A DNA stretch of 64,000 nucleotides from Bacillus_AB infantis_C (GTDB lineage: Bacteria; Bacillota; Bacilli; Bacillales; Cytobacillaceae): assembly GCF_050107595.1 (NCBI RefSeq), contig NZ_JBNILH010000004.1:310001-374000 (forward strand). The letters run 5' to 3'. A model generated the notes under the pieces. It worked only from the letters and a program-made list of their open reading frames with translations. It was not told the origin of the DNA and did no database searches. The position numbers and the translations under genes were made by a program. Positions within the stretch are counted from its first letter, which is position 1. Each line of letters starts with the position of its first letter. Shown piece after piece: positions 17,134 through 25,484 of this stretch.

Positions 17134-18263
17134 AGCAGCACCTCTTTTTCAATCACATGGTTCTCAATATCTGTTGGTGTTTTGATAATCTGCTTTGTCT
17201 CATAATCAAAAAAACAAAGTGAGTCATAGCTGATTGCAATCGGCACAATATCGCCAACCTGGATCCGCCACTGGCCGTTCCACTTGGCCAGCCATTCACT
17301 TCCCCCCAATTTAAAGGAGAAGATTGTTTCATTGCCCAGCACTTCAACATTGATGACTTCCACCTGTACTTTTTCTTCTGCAGGTGTTTCCTTTGAAGCG
17401 GCCTTCAAGTGCTCGGGGCGGACGCCGACAATGACACGATCCCCTGCCAGGAGTCCGCGGTCTGCTGCCGGTACATTTATCGCTGCATCTTCTCCGAGAG
17501 CGACGGCTGCCCCTGTCCCTGATACTCTGCCTTCTGCGATATTCATTGGCGGAGAACCGATAAAGGTTGCCACAAAGGGATTTGCGGGATTATTATAAAT
17601 ATCAATTGGCTTTCCGATCTGCTGGATCTTCCCATCATGGAGGATCATAATGCGGTCCCCCATCGTCATAGCCTCAACCTGGTCGTGTGTGACATAAATC
17701 ATGGTGATTCCAAGACGCCGCTGGATCTGCCTGATTTCAGAACGCATATGGGCTCTAAGCTTCGCGTCCAGATTGGAAAGCGGCTCATCCATCAGGCAAA
17801 TCGGGGCCTGGTTGACGATCGCCCTTGCCAGTGCCACCCTCTGGCGCTGCCCTCCGGAAAGCTCTCTCGGCTTCCGTTTCAGGTATTCCGATAAACCAAG
17901 CATAGCTGCCACATCTTCACACCGTTTTTTCCGCTCAGTCTTTGGCACCTTTTTAACATGCAGACCAAAAATAATATTCTCTTCCACCGAAAGATGCGGA
18001 TACAGGGCATAGTTCTGGAAAACCATCGAGATATCCCGTTTGCTTGGCGGCAGCAGATTCGCTTCCTTCCCGCCAATTTCCAGTACGCCTCCCGTGATTT
18101 CCTCAAGCCCGGCAATCATACGGAGCATCGTACTTTTCCCGCATCCGGACGGCCCGACAAGCACAAAGAATTCTCCAGGCTCAATTGTGACATTGATATT
18201 GGTGATCACATCCGTCTTTTTATCATAAGACTTCGATACATCAATCAATTCGACTTTTTTCAT
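17130..18263 (-). CDS. ugpC: ABC transporter ATPase UgpC/MsmX-type
   Basis: 377 aa. Nucleotide-binding domain about 1-235 with Walker A GPSGCGKST, Q-loop VFQNYALYPH, signature LSGGQRQR, Walker B ICLMDEP, and the switch His in YVTHDQ; a TOBE/OB domain follows about 250-370. Powers uptake through UgpA-UgpE. Similar ATPases can serve several carbohydrate importers, but here it is the first gene of a coupled ugp cluster. The start has AGGAATGG upstream. Only 28 bases separate it from the mgtC-like gene. Confidence 0.88.
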   Translation of the reverse strand: MKKVELIDVSKSYDKKTDVITNINVTIEPGEFFVLVGPSGCGKSTMLRMIAGLEEITGGVLEIGGKEANLLPPSKRDISMVFQNYALYPHLSVEENIIFGLHVKKVPKTERKKRCEDVAAMLGLSEYLKRKPRELSGGQRQRVALARAIVNQAPICLMDEPLSNLDAKLRAHMRSEIRQIQRRLGITMIYVTHDQVEAMTMGDRIMILHDGKIQQIGKPIDIYNNPANPFVATFIGSPPMNIAEGRVSGTGAAVALGEDAAINVPAADRGLLAGDRVIVGVRPEHLKAASKETPAEEKVQVEVINVEVLGNETIFSFKLGGSEWLAKWNGQWRIQVGDIVPIAISYDSLCFFDYETKQIIKTPTDIENHVIEKEVLL

Positions 18264-18291
18264 CTTTCCATTCCTTTCTTGATGCTCTTAG

Positions 18292-19041
18292 TTAAACGCT
18301 TACATTTTTATCCTGCTTGCGAAAATCTTCTGTCAGCGGACTATGATCCAGCTGGACCTGCTTTACCCCCTCAAGACTGCATAGTTTTTCATATAATGAA
18401 AGAATATTTTTCCGGGAAGATATTTTGATTCTGATATCAAGGGATATATAGCCCTCCTCCAGGAAGTAATATTCGTCTGCCATTGTGATCGCTTCAATGA
18501 AGGCGCTCTCATTTTTAAGTACCTTATTCAGCTTCCCAAGCACCTTTGCTTCTTCCGAAACAGTCAATGTAAAGACAAAGAACTTGTATGGAGTCAGGAA
18601 CTTAAACTCCAGGCTTCTCAGCACAAATACATTCAAAAGTACAATGCCTGTGGTTATGTAGGCAGGAAGGTAGAAGCCGCTTCCAACACTGAGCCCGATT
18701 GCCGCGACCACCCACAGAGTCGCCGCCGTTGTAATGCCGGAAACACTATTATTGGAGTGCTTCAAAATGGCTCCTGCCCCAAGGAATCCTATTCCGCTGA
18801 TAACACCATGAGCCAGCCTCGCTGGGTCAAACCGGGCATTAACATGGTCGATCGTTTCATTGAAACCGTAAATGGATAGAATCATCATTAAAGCAGAGCC
18901 GACAGAAACGAGAAGATGGGTCTTAAATCCAGCCTGCTTGTTTCTTAAATCTCTTTCCCAGCCTATCAGGCCCCCGAGAAGAGCAGCCAGAAACAGCCTT
19001 TCAATAATGGTTAAAGACGATATGGTTATCGTTATAGTCAT
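18292..19041 (-). CDS. MgtC/SapB family membrane protein
   Basis: 249 aa. N-terminal hydrophobic domain of about four to five helices with the family motif LLGGLIGWERD and GIGFLGAGAI, then a C-terminal ACT-like cytosolic domain about 150-240. MgtC proteins are linked to low magnesium, phosphate homeostasis and F1Fo-ATPase inhibition. The frame opens at 19104, but ATG 19041 with a perfect AAGGAGG is the start. It reads into ugpC with only 28 bases between, so co-transcription with a phosphate-ester importer is likely. A hairpin leader with a T run precedes it. Confidence 0.85.
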   Translation of the reverse strand: MTITITISSLTIIERLFLAALLGGLIGWERDLRNKQAGFKTHLLVSVGSALMMILSIYGFNETIDHVNARFDPARLAHGVISGIGFLGAGAILKHSNNSVSGITTAATLWVVAAIGLSVGSGFYLPAYITTGIVLLNVFVLRSLEFKFLTPYKFFVFTLTVSEEAKVLGKLNKVLKNESAFIEAITMADEYYFLEEGYISLDIRIKISSRKNILSLYEKLCSLEGVKQVQLDHSPLTEDFRKQDKNVSV

Positions 19042-19060
19042 CCCTCCTTCCCCATCCAAA

Positions 19061-19117
19061 TAAAAAGAGGCCACAAATATGCTTAGATAAAATCCCCTAA
19101 GCAAACTATGTGAGCCT
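19061..19117 (-). promoter_or_regulatory. terminator-like hairpin in the mgtC leader (putative attenuator)
   Basis: On the minus strand a long stem pairs AGGC-CACA with TGTG-GCCT and, inside, TTTGCTTAG with CTAAGCA, and is followed by CTTTTTATTT. It lies between the predicted promoter and the mgtC ribosome site. This is the layout of transcription attenuation. It does not match the M-box consensus as I know it. Confidence 0.55.
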
Positions 19118-19152
19118 CCAGCATCTCCATCACAAAATATTAACTTAGTAAT

Positions 19153-19182
19153 ATCTTACATTTATAAACAAATAATTGTCAA
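19153..19182 (-). promoter_or_regulatory. sigma-A-type promoter for mgtC-ugp
   Basis: TTGACA, 18-base spacer, TAAGAT on the minus strand, about 110 bases before the mgtC start. Confidence 0.55.
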
Positions 19183-19320
19183 ACTATTTTTTATATTAAG
19201 TTAATTCCTATAAATCCCATGGGTTTATTTTACACAAATTTGCCGTTATGCTATAAAAAGAAGAAAACCGTTTATACTGGCTATATTCAATGAGGATTTT
19301 TTTAAAGCAGGTGACAGTTC

Positions 19321-20196
19321 ATGCCAATAAAGTTTGTAATCATATTTATACTCCTCTTTTCCATAGCTGGATGCTCCTCATCAAAGGGAAACTTCACTGC
19401 TCCCTCAGACAGCTTTATTGTCATCGGCCACCGCGGTGCCTCGGCCTATGCCCCGGAGCATACGATTGCTTCCTATGAAATGGCCGCGCAGCTTGGAGCA
19501 GATTATATTGAAATCGACCTGCAGATGACGAAGGACGGCAAGCTTGCCGCCATGCATGACCAAACAGTTGACCGTACGACGGATAAGTCAGGTGCCGTCC
19601 GGTCCTTTACATTGGAGGAGCTGCAGCAGCTTGATGCTGGTTCCTGGTTCAACCGCGAGCATCCCGGCTATGCCGACCCGGCATACAGCCGCCTGAAGGT
19701 CCCTTCTTTGGAGGATATCTTTCAGCATTTCGGAAGCAATGTGAACTATTATATTGAAACTAAGTCTCCTGATTTATATCCCGGAATGGAGGAAGAACTT
19801 TTAAGGCTATTGCATGATTATGGCCTGATAGGCAGCAAAAAGGAAACTGCCCGTGTAATCATCCAATCTTTCAGCAGCAAAAGCCTGAAAAGGATTCACC
19901 GGGAAGAACCTGGCATCCCTCTTATCCAGCTGATTTCCTACAAAGAACAGGCTGTGCTGACAGACGATGATATCAAAAGGTGGCAGAAGTACGCAGCCGG
20001 CATCGGCCCGAATTATAATATGATTGATGAAGAGTATGTAAAGAAGGCGCGGAAAAACGGACTGCTTGTACACCCCTATACGATTAATAAGCAGAATGAA
20101 ATGAAAGAAGGTGTCGCTTGGGGAATAACTGGAGCGTTCACAGACTTCTCGGATACGTTGACAGAGGTTATTAGTAATCACAATGGCAAAGAATAA
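19321..20196 (+). CDS. glycerophosphodiester phosphodiesterase lipoprotein
   Basis: 291 aa. Lipobox SIAGC (Cys about 18) makes it a membrane-anchored extracytoplasmic protein. GDPD signature residues are present: HRGASAYAPEHT, IEIDLQMT, HDQTVDRTTD, and a third metal-binding Glu in IETKSP. It would release glycerol-3-phosphate from glycerophosphodiesters or teichoic acid outside the cell. It is divergent from mgtC-ugp, so a supply role for the Ugp importer is a sound inference. The ATG has CAGGTGA upstream and a strong terminator follows. Confidence 0.88.
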   Translation: MPIKFVIIFILLFSIAGCSSSKGNFTAPSDSFIVIGHRGASAYAPEHTIASYEMAAQLGADYIEIDLQMTKDGKLAAMHDQTVDRTTDKSGAVRSFTLEELQQLDAGSWFNREHPGYADPAYSRLKVPSLEDIFQHFGSNVNYYIETKSPDLYPGMEEELLRLLHDYGLIGSKKETARVIIQSFSSKSLKRIHREEPGIPLIQLISYKEQAVLTDDDIKRWQKYAAGIGPNYNMIDEEYVKKARKNGLLVHPYTINKQNEMKEGVAWGITGAFTDFSDTLTEVISNHNGKE

Positions 20197-20210
20197 TCTG
20201 TATAAACCTA

Positions 20211-20239
20211 AAAAAACTTCCCGGCCGGGAAGTTTTTTA
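20211..20239 (+). terminator. strong intrinsic terminator after the GDPD lipoprotein
   Basis: Perfect stem AAAACTTCCCGG / CCGGGAAGTTTT, then T run. Confidence 0.85.
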
Positions 20240-20533
20240 TATTTTCTTTTCGACATACCCTTATTGCTTTTATCCACTAATCTCCGTAATTTTGGATACT
20301 CTCCGGCAATCAGACAAATATTTCTCAGGAAATAAGAAAATAGTCCGTGAATAGAGTCGTTTCTTGTCAATATTTCTTTTGTTTCATTTACAATAAATGG
20401 CGGTATAAAGATAATAAGAATTTAGGGAAATATTATAGAGAAAAGGTCTTGCTGTTACATTGTTGGTTTACTCATCTAGCTGCCGCAGAAAATTCGTTTT
20501 TTTATCAATCAAAAAACACAAGGAGTGGTACTA

Positions 20534-20635
20534 ATGAAAATCAAAGCAGGAAGCTGGGCCATGCTATCCCCACAGGACAAGTTTCTTCTACTGAAAATTA
20601 TCAGTGAACGTTCTAAACATACAGATCATGAATAA
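20534..20635 (+). CDS. 33-aa small protein, unknown
   Basis: Starts MKIKAGSWAMLSPQDKFLLL and ends in SKHTDHE. The ATG has AGGAGTGG 6 bases upstream, and a strong terminator begins 6 bases after the stop codon. One amphipathic helix is likely. No family is recognised. The ribosome site plus dedicated terminator make a real small gene more likely than chance. Confidence 0.5.
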   Translation: MKIKAGSWAMLSPQDKFLLLKIISERSKHTDHE

Positions 20636-20640
20636 GCCAT

Positions 20641-20684
20641 AAAAATAGCTTAGAAACCGGGAGCGGCTTCTAAGCTATTTTCAT
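20641..20684. terminator. bidirectional terminator between the small gene and mmsB
   Basis: Stem AAAATAGCTTAGAA / TTCTAAGCTATTTT flanked by A and T runs on both sides. Confidence 0.8.
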
Positions 20685-20718
20685 TTCACTTATTCTTTCA
20701 AGATGCTGTAGCTCTTTT

Positions 20719-21927
20719 CTATGCCGCTTTATTTTTGTTATAGATATCGAATGCGACTGCAGCCAGGAGGACGAGCCCTTTTATCGCCTGCTGCCAGTCA
20801 ATTCCAAGCCCGAGGATGGACATCCCATTATTCATGACGCCCATGACAAGCCCTCCTACAATTGCACCGCCTACTGTTCCAATTCCTCCATAGGCAGATG
20901 CTCCCCCGATGAAACATGCTGCAATGGCATCAAGCTCAAAAAGGTTTCCTGCTTTTGGCGTCGCTGCATTCAGGCGTGCTGCAAAGATGAGGCCTGACAG
21001 TGCAGAAAGGACGCCCATATTGACAAATACCAGGAAGGTAACCTTTTTCGTTTTGATTCCGGATAATCCTGCGGCTTTTTCGTTGCCCCCGATCGCATAT
21101 ACATGCCGGCCAATCACCGTCTTTTTCATAATAAAAGAATAGAGAAGGACAAGTGCGAATAGAATGACCAGAATAGTAGGCACTCCCTCATATGTAGCCA
21201 GGACATATGTAAATACATTGATAAGGATGACAAAACCGGCCAGTTTAGCGAAGAATAGTCCATTTGATGAGATTTCAAAGCTATACTTCATTTGGTTTTT
21301 CCTGTTTCTCAGCTCAAAAAGGACAAATACAATGGACAATACAGCCCCTATTACTAGTGTAAAGATATGGAGAGCGGCATTTTCTCCCCCGATCACATCC
21401 GGGATGAAGCCTGAGCTCATGGCCTGGAAGGATTCCGGAAATGGTGCAAGCGATTGGCCTTTCAGTACGAGCATGGTCAGTCCCCTGAAGAGGAGCATGC
21501 CTGCCAGAGTTACGATGAAGGCCGGTATTTTCACATAGGCAATCCAAAATCCCTGCCATGCACCGATCAAGGCGCCAAGCACCAAGGAAAGGAAAACAGC
21601 AAGATAGGTCGGAACATTCATATCGATGATCAAAATAGCTGAAATGGCCCCGACGAAGGCTGCTATGGAACCTACCGACAAGTCGATATGGCCAGTAATG
21701 ATAACCAGCACCATGCCGATGGCCAGTACTAGAATATAGCTGTTCTGCAGTATAAGATTGGTAATATTCAGCGGCCTGAGAAGGATTCCGTCCGTCAAAA
21801 CCTGGAATAGAAGCATGATCAGCACCAATGCAAAGAACATTCCGTACTGCCTCACATTGCTTTTGATTAATGATCCGGCTCCCAAAACCTTTGGCCCTTC
21901 ATTATTGAGTGGCGTATTCGTGTTCAC
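20719..21927 (-). CDS. mmsB: sugar ABC transporter permease, MmsB/GguB type
   Basis: 402 aa, about ten hydrophobic helices, with the family signature GHIDLSVGS. Membrane channel of a ribose/xylose-class (CUT2) monosaccharide importer. GTG start with AAGGGGG upstream; the start overlaps the 3' end of mmsA by 26 bases, so the two are coupled. The operon carries AraR boxes, so L-arabinose is the likely substrate, although this subfamily can take xylose, glucose or galactose as well. Confidence 0.85.
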   Translation of the reverse strand: MNTNTPLNNEGPKVLGAGSLIKSNVRQYGMFFALVLIMLLFQVLTDGILLRPLNITNLILQNSYILVLAIGMVLVIITGHIDLSVGSIAAFVGAISAILIIDMNVPTYLAVFLSLVLGALIGAWQGFWIAYVKIPAFIVTLAGMLLFRGLTMLVLKGQSLAPFPESFQAMSSGFIPDVIGGENAALHIFTLVIGAVLSIVFVLFELRNRKNQMKYSFEISSNGLFFAKLAGFVILINVFTYVLATYEGVPTILVILFALVLLYSFIMKKTVIGRHVYAIGGNEKAAGLSGIKTKKVTFLVFVNMGVLSALSGLIFAARLNAATPKAGNLFELDAIAACFIGGASAYGGIGTVGGAIVGGLVMGVMNNGMSILGLGIDWQQAIKGLVLLAAVAFDIYNKNKAA

Positions 21928-23461
21928 CGTTCTTCCCCCTTGCTTTTGTCATATATCTCATGATACTTTCCTGATTGGCTTCACTTTTATCAAGCTCACC
22001 TGTGATTTGACCTTCATTCATCACATAGATGCGGTCACACATGCCAAGCAGCTCCGGCAGCTCCGAGGATATAAGAAGGATGCCTTTTCCGTCGGCTGCC
22101 AGCTGATTAATAATCGTATATATCTCATATTTTGCGCCAACATCGATTCCCCTTGTAGGTTCATCTAGGATCAGAATATCCGGCTCGGAAAAGATCCATT
22201 TACTGAGGACAACTTTTTGCTGGTTCCCACCGCTTAGATTATTCGTTTTCTGCAGTACGCTTGGTGTCTTGATATTCATTTTCCGGCGGAACCCCTCTGC
22301 CTCCTTATATTCCGCATGGTCCTGTATGACCAGGTTCCGGGAAATTTTGTTCAGGCTCGCAAGGGATATATTTGATTTGATGTCATCAATTAAAACCAGG
22401 CCGTAATTCTTCCGGTCCTCAGTTACATATGCCAAGCCATTCTTAATGGCACTGGAGATATCTTTAAGCTGGATTTCCTTGCCGTCTTTAAATAGGCTGC
22501 CGCTGATGTTTTTTCCATATGATTTTCCGAATATGCTCATGGCCAGCTCTGTCCGGCCCGCTCCCATCAGCCCGGCAATTCCGACAATTTCTCCCCGCCT
22601 TATGCTGAGGCTTGCCTGGTCGATAACCTTTCGCTCAGCATGGAGGGGATGGTAGACCTCCCAATCTTTTACCTCAAACATAACTTCCCCTATTTCCGGT
22701 TCACGGGCAGGATAGCGGTTCGTTAAATCCCGGCCTACCATGCCTTTTATGATCCGGTCTTCTGAGATGCCGTCTTCTTTCACATCCAGCGTCTCGATCG
22801 TCTGTCCATCCCGGAGGATTGTGATAGAGTCTGAGATGCTTGTTACCTCGTTCAGCTTATGTGAGATGATAATAGAGGAAATTCCCTGCTTCTTAAATTC
22901 CAGGAGCAGCCTGAGCAAATTCTCGCTGTCTCTTTCATTTAAGGCAGCGGTAGGCTCATCAAGAATAAGCAGCTTCACTTCTTTTGAAAGCGCCTTGGCT
23001 ATCTCGACAAGCTGCTGTTTGCCGACACCGATATTTGAAACCAATGCATGCGGGGACTCGGACAATCCAACCTTCCGAAGAAGCTCAAGCGTCTTGACAG
23101 TCGTTTCATTCCAATTGATGATTCCCTTTTTGGCCTGTTCATTCCCAAGAAAGATGTTTTCCGCAATGCTAAGCTCCGGAATAAGCGCCAGCTCCTGGTG
23201 AATGATGACAATTCCTTTATTTTCACTTTGCTTAATATCTTTAAATTCGCATACATTCCCTTTAAATAGAATGTCTCCTGTATACGTCCCATGCGGATAT
23301 ACACCGCTCAGCACCTTCATAAGCGTGGACTTGCCGGCTCCGTTCTCGCCGCACAGTGCATGAATTTCCCCATCTGCGACCTGAAGGTTTACCTGATCCA
23401 ATGCTTTAACACCTGGAAATTCCTTAGTGATATTCCTCATTTCCAAAATATACTCCGGCAT
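21902..23461 (-). CDS. mmsA: sugar ABC transporter ATPase, two nucleotide-binding domains
   Basis: 519 aa. First domain: Walker A GENGAGKST, signature IGVGKQQLV, Walker B LLILDEP. Second domain: degenerate Walker A GLMGAGRTE, signature LSGGNQQKV, DEPTRGID. This is the double-domain CUT2 layout (RbsA/XylG/MmsA), with the usual loss of the second Walker A lysine. The frame opens at 23518, but ATG 23461 with GGGAGCTG upstream begins the conserved core. It lies 66 bases after the binding-protein gene, separated by a perfect hairpin. Confidence 0.87.
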   Translation of the reverse strand: MPEYILEMRNITKEFPGVKALDQVNLQVADGEIHALCGENGAGKSTLMKVLSGVYPHGTYTGDILFKGNVCEFKDIKQSENKGIVIIHQELALIPELSIAENIFLGNEQAKKGIINWNETTVKTLELLRKVGLSESPHALVSNIGVGKQQLVEIAKALSKEVKLLILDEPTAALNERDSENLLRLLLEFKKQGISSIIISHKLNEVTSISDSITILRDGQTIETLDVKEDGISEDRIIKGMVGRDLTNRYPAREPEIGEVMFEVKDWEVYHPLHAERKVIDQASLSIRRGEIVGIAGLMGAGRTELAMSIFGKSYGKNISGSLFKDGKEIQLKDISSAIKNGLAYVTEDRKNYGLVLIDDIKSNISLASLNKISRNLVIQDHAEYKEAEGFRRKMNIKTPSVLQKTNNLSGGNQQKVVLSKWIFSEPDILILDEPTRGIDVGAKYEIYTIINQLAADGKGILLISSELPELLGMCDRIYVMNEGQITGELDKSEANQESIMRYMTKARGKNGEHEYATQ

Positions 23462-23482
23462 CCTTTCGTCAGCTCCCTTCAA

Positions 23483-23523
23483 ATGCAATGGATGATTCAG
23501 CCCAGCTGAATCATCCATTGCAT
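23483..23523 (-). promoter_or_regulatory. perfect 19-bp hairpin between binding protein and ATPase genes
   Basis: Arms of 19 bases (starting ATGCAATGGATG) pair without mismatch around a 3-base loop. No T run follows. It probably protects the upstream mRNA from 3' decay, giving more binding protein than ATPase. Confidence 0.7.
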
Positions 23524-23527
23524 GTTA

Positions 23528-24601
23528 TTACTTAAGCTCGTCTTCCTTATAATATCCGCTGTCTACCAGTACTTCTTCATAATTGGACTGATCAACAGAA
23601 ACTGGCTCAAGGAGATAAGCAGGCACAACTTTTTCACCGTTGTCATATGTTTCAGTGTCATTTACTTCTGCTTCTTCTCCCTCAAGGACAGCCTCTGCCA
23701 TTTCAACAGCTTTCTTCGCAAGCTCGCGTGTATCTTTAAACACAGTCTGTGTCTGCTCTCCCGCAATGATGGATTTGACAGAAGCAAGCTCTGCATCCTG
23801 CCCTGTAACCACCGGCAGAGGCTTACTTCCGTCTCCATAGCCGACGCCCTTCAAGGAAGACAGGATTCCGATGCTGATGCCATCATATGGCGACAGGACA
23901 GCGTCCACTCTGTCACTTGAATAATTGGAGCTTAATAGATTATCCATTCTGGACTGGGCTGTTGCACCGTCCCATCTTAAAGTGGCTGCCTGCTCAAATG
24001 CTGTCTGACCGCTTTTGACAACCAGCTTTCCGGAGTCGATATAAGGCTGGAGAACTGACATAGCGCCGTCAAAAAAGAAATAGGCGTTATTATCATCCGG
24101 AGATCCGGCAAACAATTCGATGTTAAATGGCCCTTTCCCATCCTTCAATCCAAGCTTTTCTTCAATATAAGAGCCCTGGAGCACACCTACTTTGAAGTTA
24201 TCAAAAGTTGCATAATAGCTTACATGTTCTGTCTTTTTGATCAATCTGTCATATGAGATTACACTGATATCCTGCTTAGCCGCTTTATCCAGAACATTTG
24301 TCAATGATTCACCATCAATTGAAGCGATTACAAGAATGTTGACGCCCTTTGTAATCATATTCTCGATCTGGGACACCTGGTTTTCCACAACATCTTCCGC
24401 ATATTGCAGGTCAACCTTATAACCAAGCTTCTCAAATTCATCCTTCATATACTTGCCGTCACTGACCCATCTCTCAGAGGATTTTGTAGGCATTGCAATT
24501 CCGACAAAACCTTTTTCATCTCCTCCTGCACCGCTGCTGGAGCAGGCAGACATGGAGAAAACAAGAATTAACAGGAACATAGCTGATAATAGCTTTTTCA
24601 T
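23528..24601 (-). CDS. chvE: sugar-binding lipoprotein, ChvE/XylF type
   Basis: 357 aa. Lipobox SMSAC (Cys about 20), then a periplasmic-binding-protein type 1 fold (GFVGIAMPTKSSERW; later VLSPYDGISIGILSSL and PVVTGQDAE). Captures a monosaccharide for MmsA-MmsB. First gene of the transporter operon. Upstream lie two perfect AraR palindromes and a cre-like site, so arabinose induction and glucose repression are likely. The start has GAGAGGGG upstream. Confidence 0.87.
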   Translation of the reverse strand: MKKLLSAMFLLILVFSMSACSSSGAGGDEKGFVGIAMPTKSSERWVSDGKYMKDEFEKLGYKVDLQYAEDVVENQVSQIENMITKGVNILVIASIDGESLTNVLDKAAKQDISVISYDRLIKKTEHVSYYATFDNFKVGVLQGSYIEEKLGLKDGKGPFNIELFAGSPDDNNAYFFFDGAMSVLQPYIDSGKLVVKSGQTAFEQAATLRWDGATAQSRMDNLLSSNYSSDRVDAVLSPYDGISIGILSSLKGVGYGDGSKPLPVVTGQDAELASVKSIIAGEQTQTVFKDTRELAKKAVEMAEAVLEGEEAEVNDTETYDNGEKVVPAYLLEPVSVDQSNYEEVLVDSGYYKEDELK

Positions 24602-24686
24602 CTAAAAGACCCCTCTCTTCCTTAACTTAAATATGCTCAAAGCCATTTAAGGCTTTAGAGTCAGCAGTAAAAAACAACCAAGCATC

Positions 24687-24700
24687 AGCAACCGCTTTCA
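24687..24700 (-). promoter_or_regulatory. cre-like site (CcpA)
   Basis: TGAAAGCGGTTGCT on the minus strand matches TGNAANCGNWNNCA at all but the last base. It lies about 90 bases before chvE. Confidence 0.5.
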
Positions 24701-24712
24701 TTTGCAGCAAAC

Positions 24713-24726
24713 ATTGTACGTACAAT
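24713..24726. promoter_or_regulatory. AraR operator
   Basis: Perfect palindrome ATTGTACGTACAAT, the known AraR core, about 115 bases before chvE. Confidence 0.85.
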
Positions 24727-24797
24727 AAAAAAATTAAATAGGTAATAGCTTTCGAAGCGGAAATTATGAACAGTTTTTCTTGTTTTTCAAAGTCCTT

Positions 24798-24813
24798 AAT
24801 TGTACGTACAATT
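24798..24813. promoter_or_regulatory. AraR operator
   Basis: Perfect palindrome AATTGTACGTACAATT. Its centre is 86 bases from the previous box, about eight helical turns, which would allow looping. Confidence 0.85.
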
Positions 24814-25081
24814 ATTATAATCAAAACCCTATACGACCGCAATATTAATTTACAAAATAATCAAAATACTAAAAAGGTTCTGTTTATAATAGGTAATCCT
24901 CTTAGCTGCAGAGAATTCATTCTGTTCAATGACTGCTGTAACTTGAGTGTTGCTGCTTCATGGAGTCAAGCAGCGGTTACGCACGGTTCCGGCCAGAGAA
25001 GAAAATGCTTCCAGTATTAAAAGTTCATGAACCCTTTTCTAAATAGGAAAACATAGATCTTTGCCGGAGCGCCCGCTATAC

Positions 25082-25303
25082 TTACATTTCTAAAAAAGGA
25101 CGAAAGCAGCTGGCGGAAATTGAGCCCTTGTATTCATATACACGTTTTTTGACACGCTGCTCTGTAATATCCTGTATCACCTCCATAAAACCTGCCAGCA
25201 ATGCTCTTCCGGCCTCACATTTTGCCGCGTAAACGCTGCCATTTTTAATGAAAAGCAGTCCTAAGTATACTATTAGCACTTCCTCTTTCAGTCTTTCAAG
25301 CAT
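25082..25303 (-). CDS. 73-aa hypothetical protein, doubtful
   Basis: MLERLKEEVLIVYLGLLF..., with one hydrophobic stretch about 9-20 and a Cys in the middle and near the end. The ribosome site (GATAGG) is poor and no family is recognised. An AraR palindrome lies 39 bases upstream, so it could be an AraR-controlled small gene or merely part of the long leader between araR and chvE. The stretch 24814-25081 holds nothing else I can support. Confidence 0.3.
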   Translation of the reverse strand: MLERLKEEVLIVYLGLLFIKNGSVYAAKCEAGRALLAGFMEVIQDITEQRVKKRVYEYKGSISASCFRPFLEM

Positions 25304-25341
25304 CCTATCACTTTCAGACCAGTGTTTGTAAATTATTATAT

Positions 25342-25357
25342 AATTGTACGTACAAAT
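25342..25357. promoter_or_regulatory. AraR operator
   Basis: AATTGTACGTACAAAT, matching the AraR consensus. Confidence 0.8.
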
Positions 25358-25437
25358 TTACCAGTGTTTTTAGAAAGTTTTTAATATTACTTCAACAAAA
25401 ATACCTCCTGAGACTTTAATTGCTAGAATAAAAGTAA

Positions 25438-25453
25438 ACTTGTACGCACAAAG
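25438..25453. promoter_or_regulatory. AraR operator, imperfect
   Basis: ACTTGTACGCACAAAG has the TTGTACG-CACAA core with one changed base. It is 96 bases from the neighbouring box and just past the araR stop. Confidence 0.6.
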
Positions 25454-25454
25454 A

Positions 25455-25478
25455 AACCTGTTCATTAGATGAACAGGT
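25455..25478 (-). terminator. terminator of araR
   Basis: Stem AACCTGTTCAT / ATGAACAGGTT, then TTTCTTT on the minus strand. Confidence 0.6.
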
Positions 25479-25484
25479 TCTTGA

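Noticed and set aside
19061..19140. M-box (magnesium) riboswitch before mgtC
   Set aside because: The conserved M-box core strings are not found in order; only a terminator-like hairpin can be supported.
23522..23920. 132-aa plus-strand frame
   Set aside because: Shadow of the chvE-like gene; no ribosome site.
24766..25020. 84-aa plus-strand frame containing an AraR box
   Set aside because: Low-complexity AT-rich translation, no ribosome site, and it overlaps the transporter's regulatory region.
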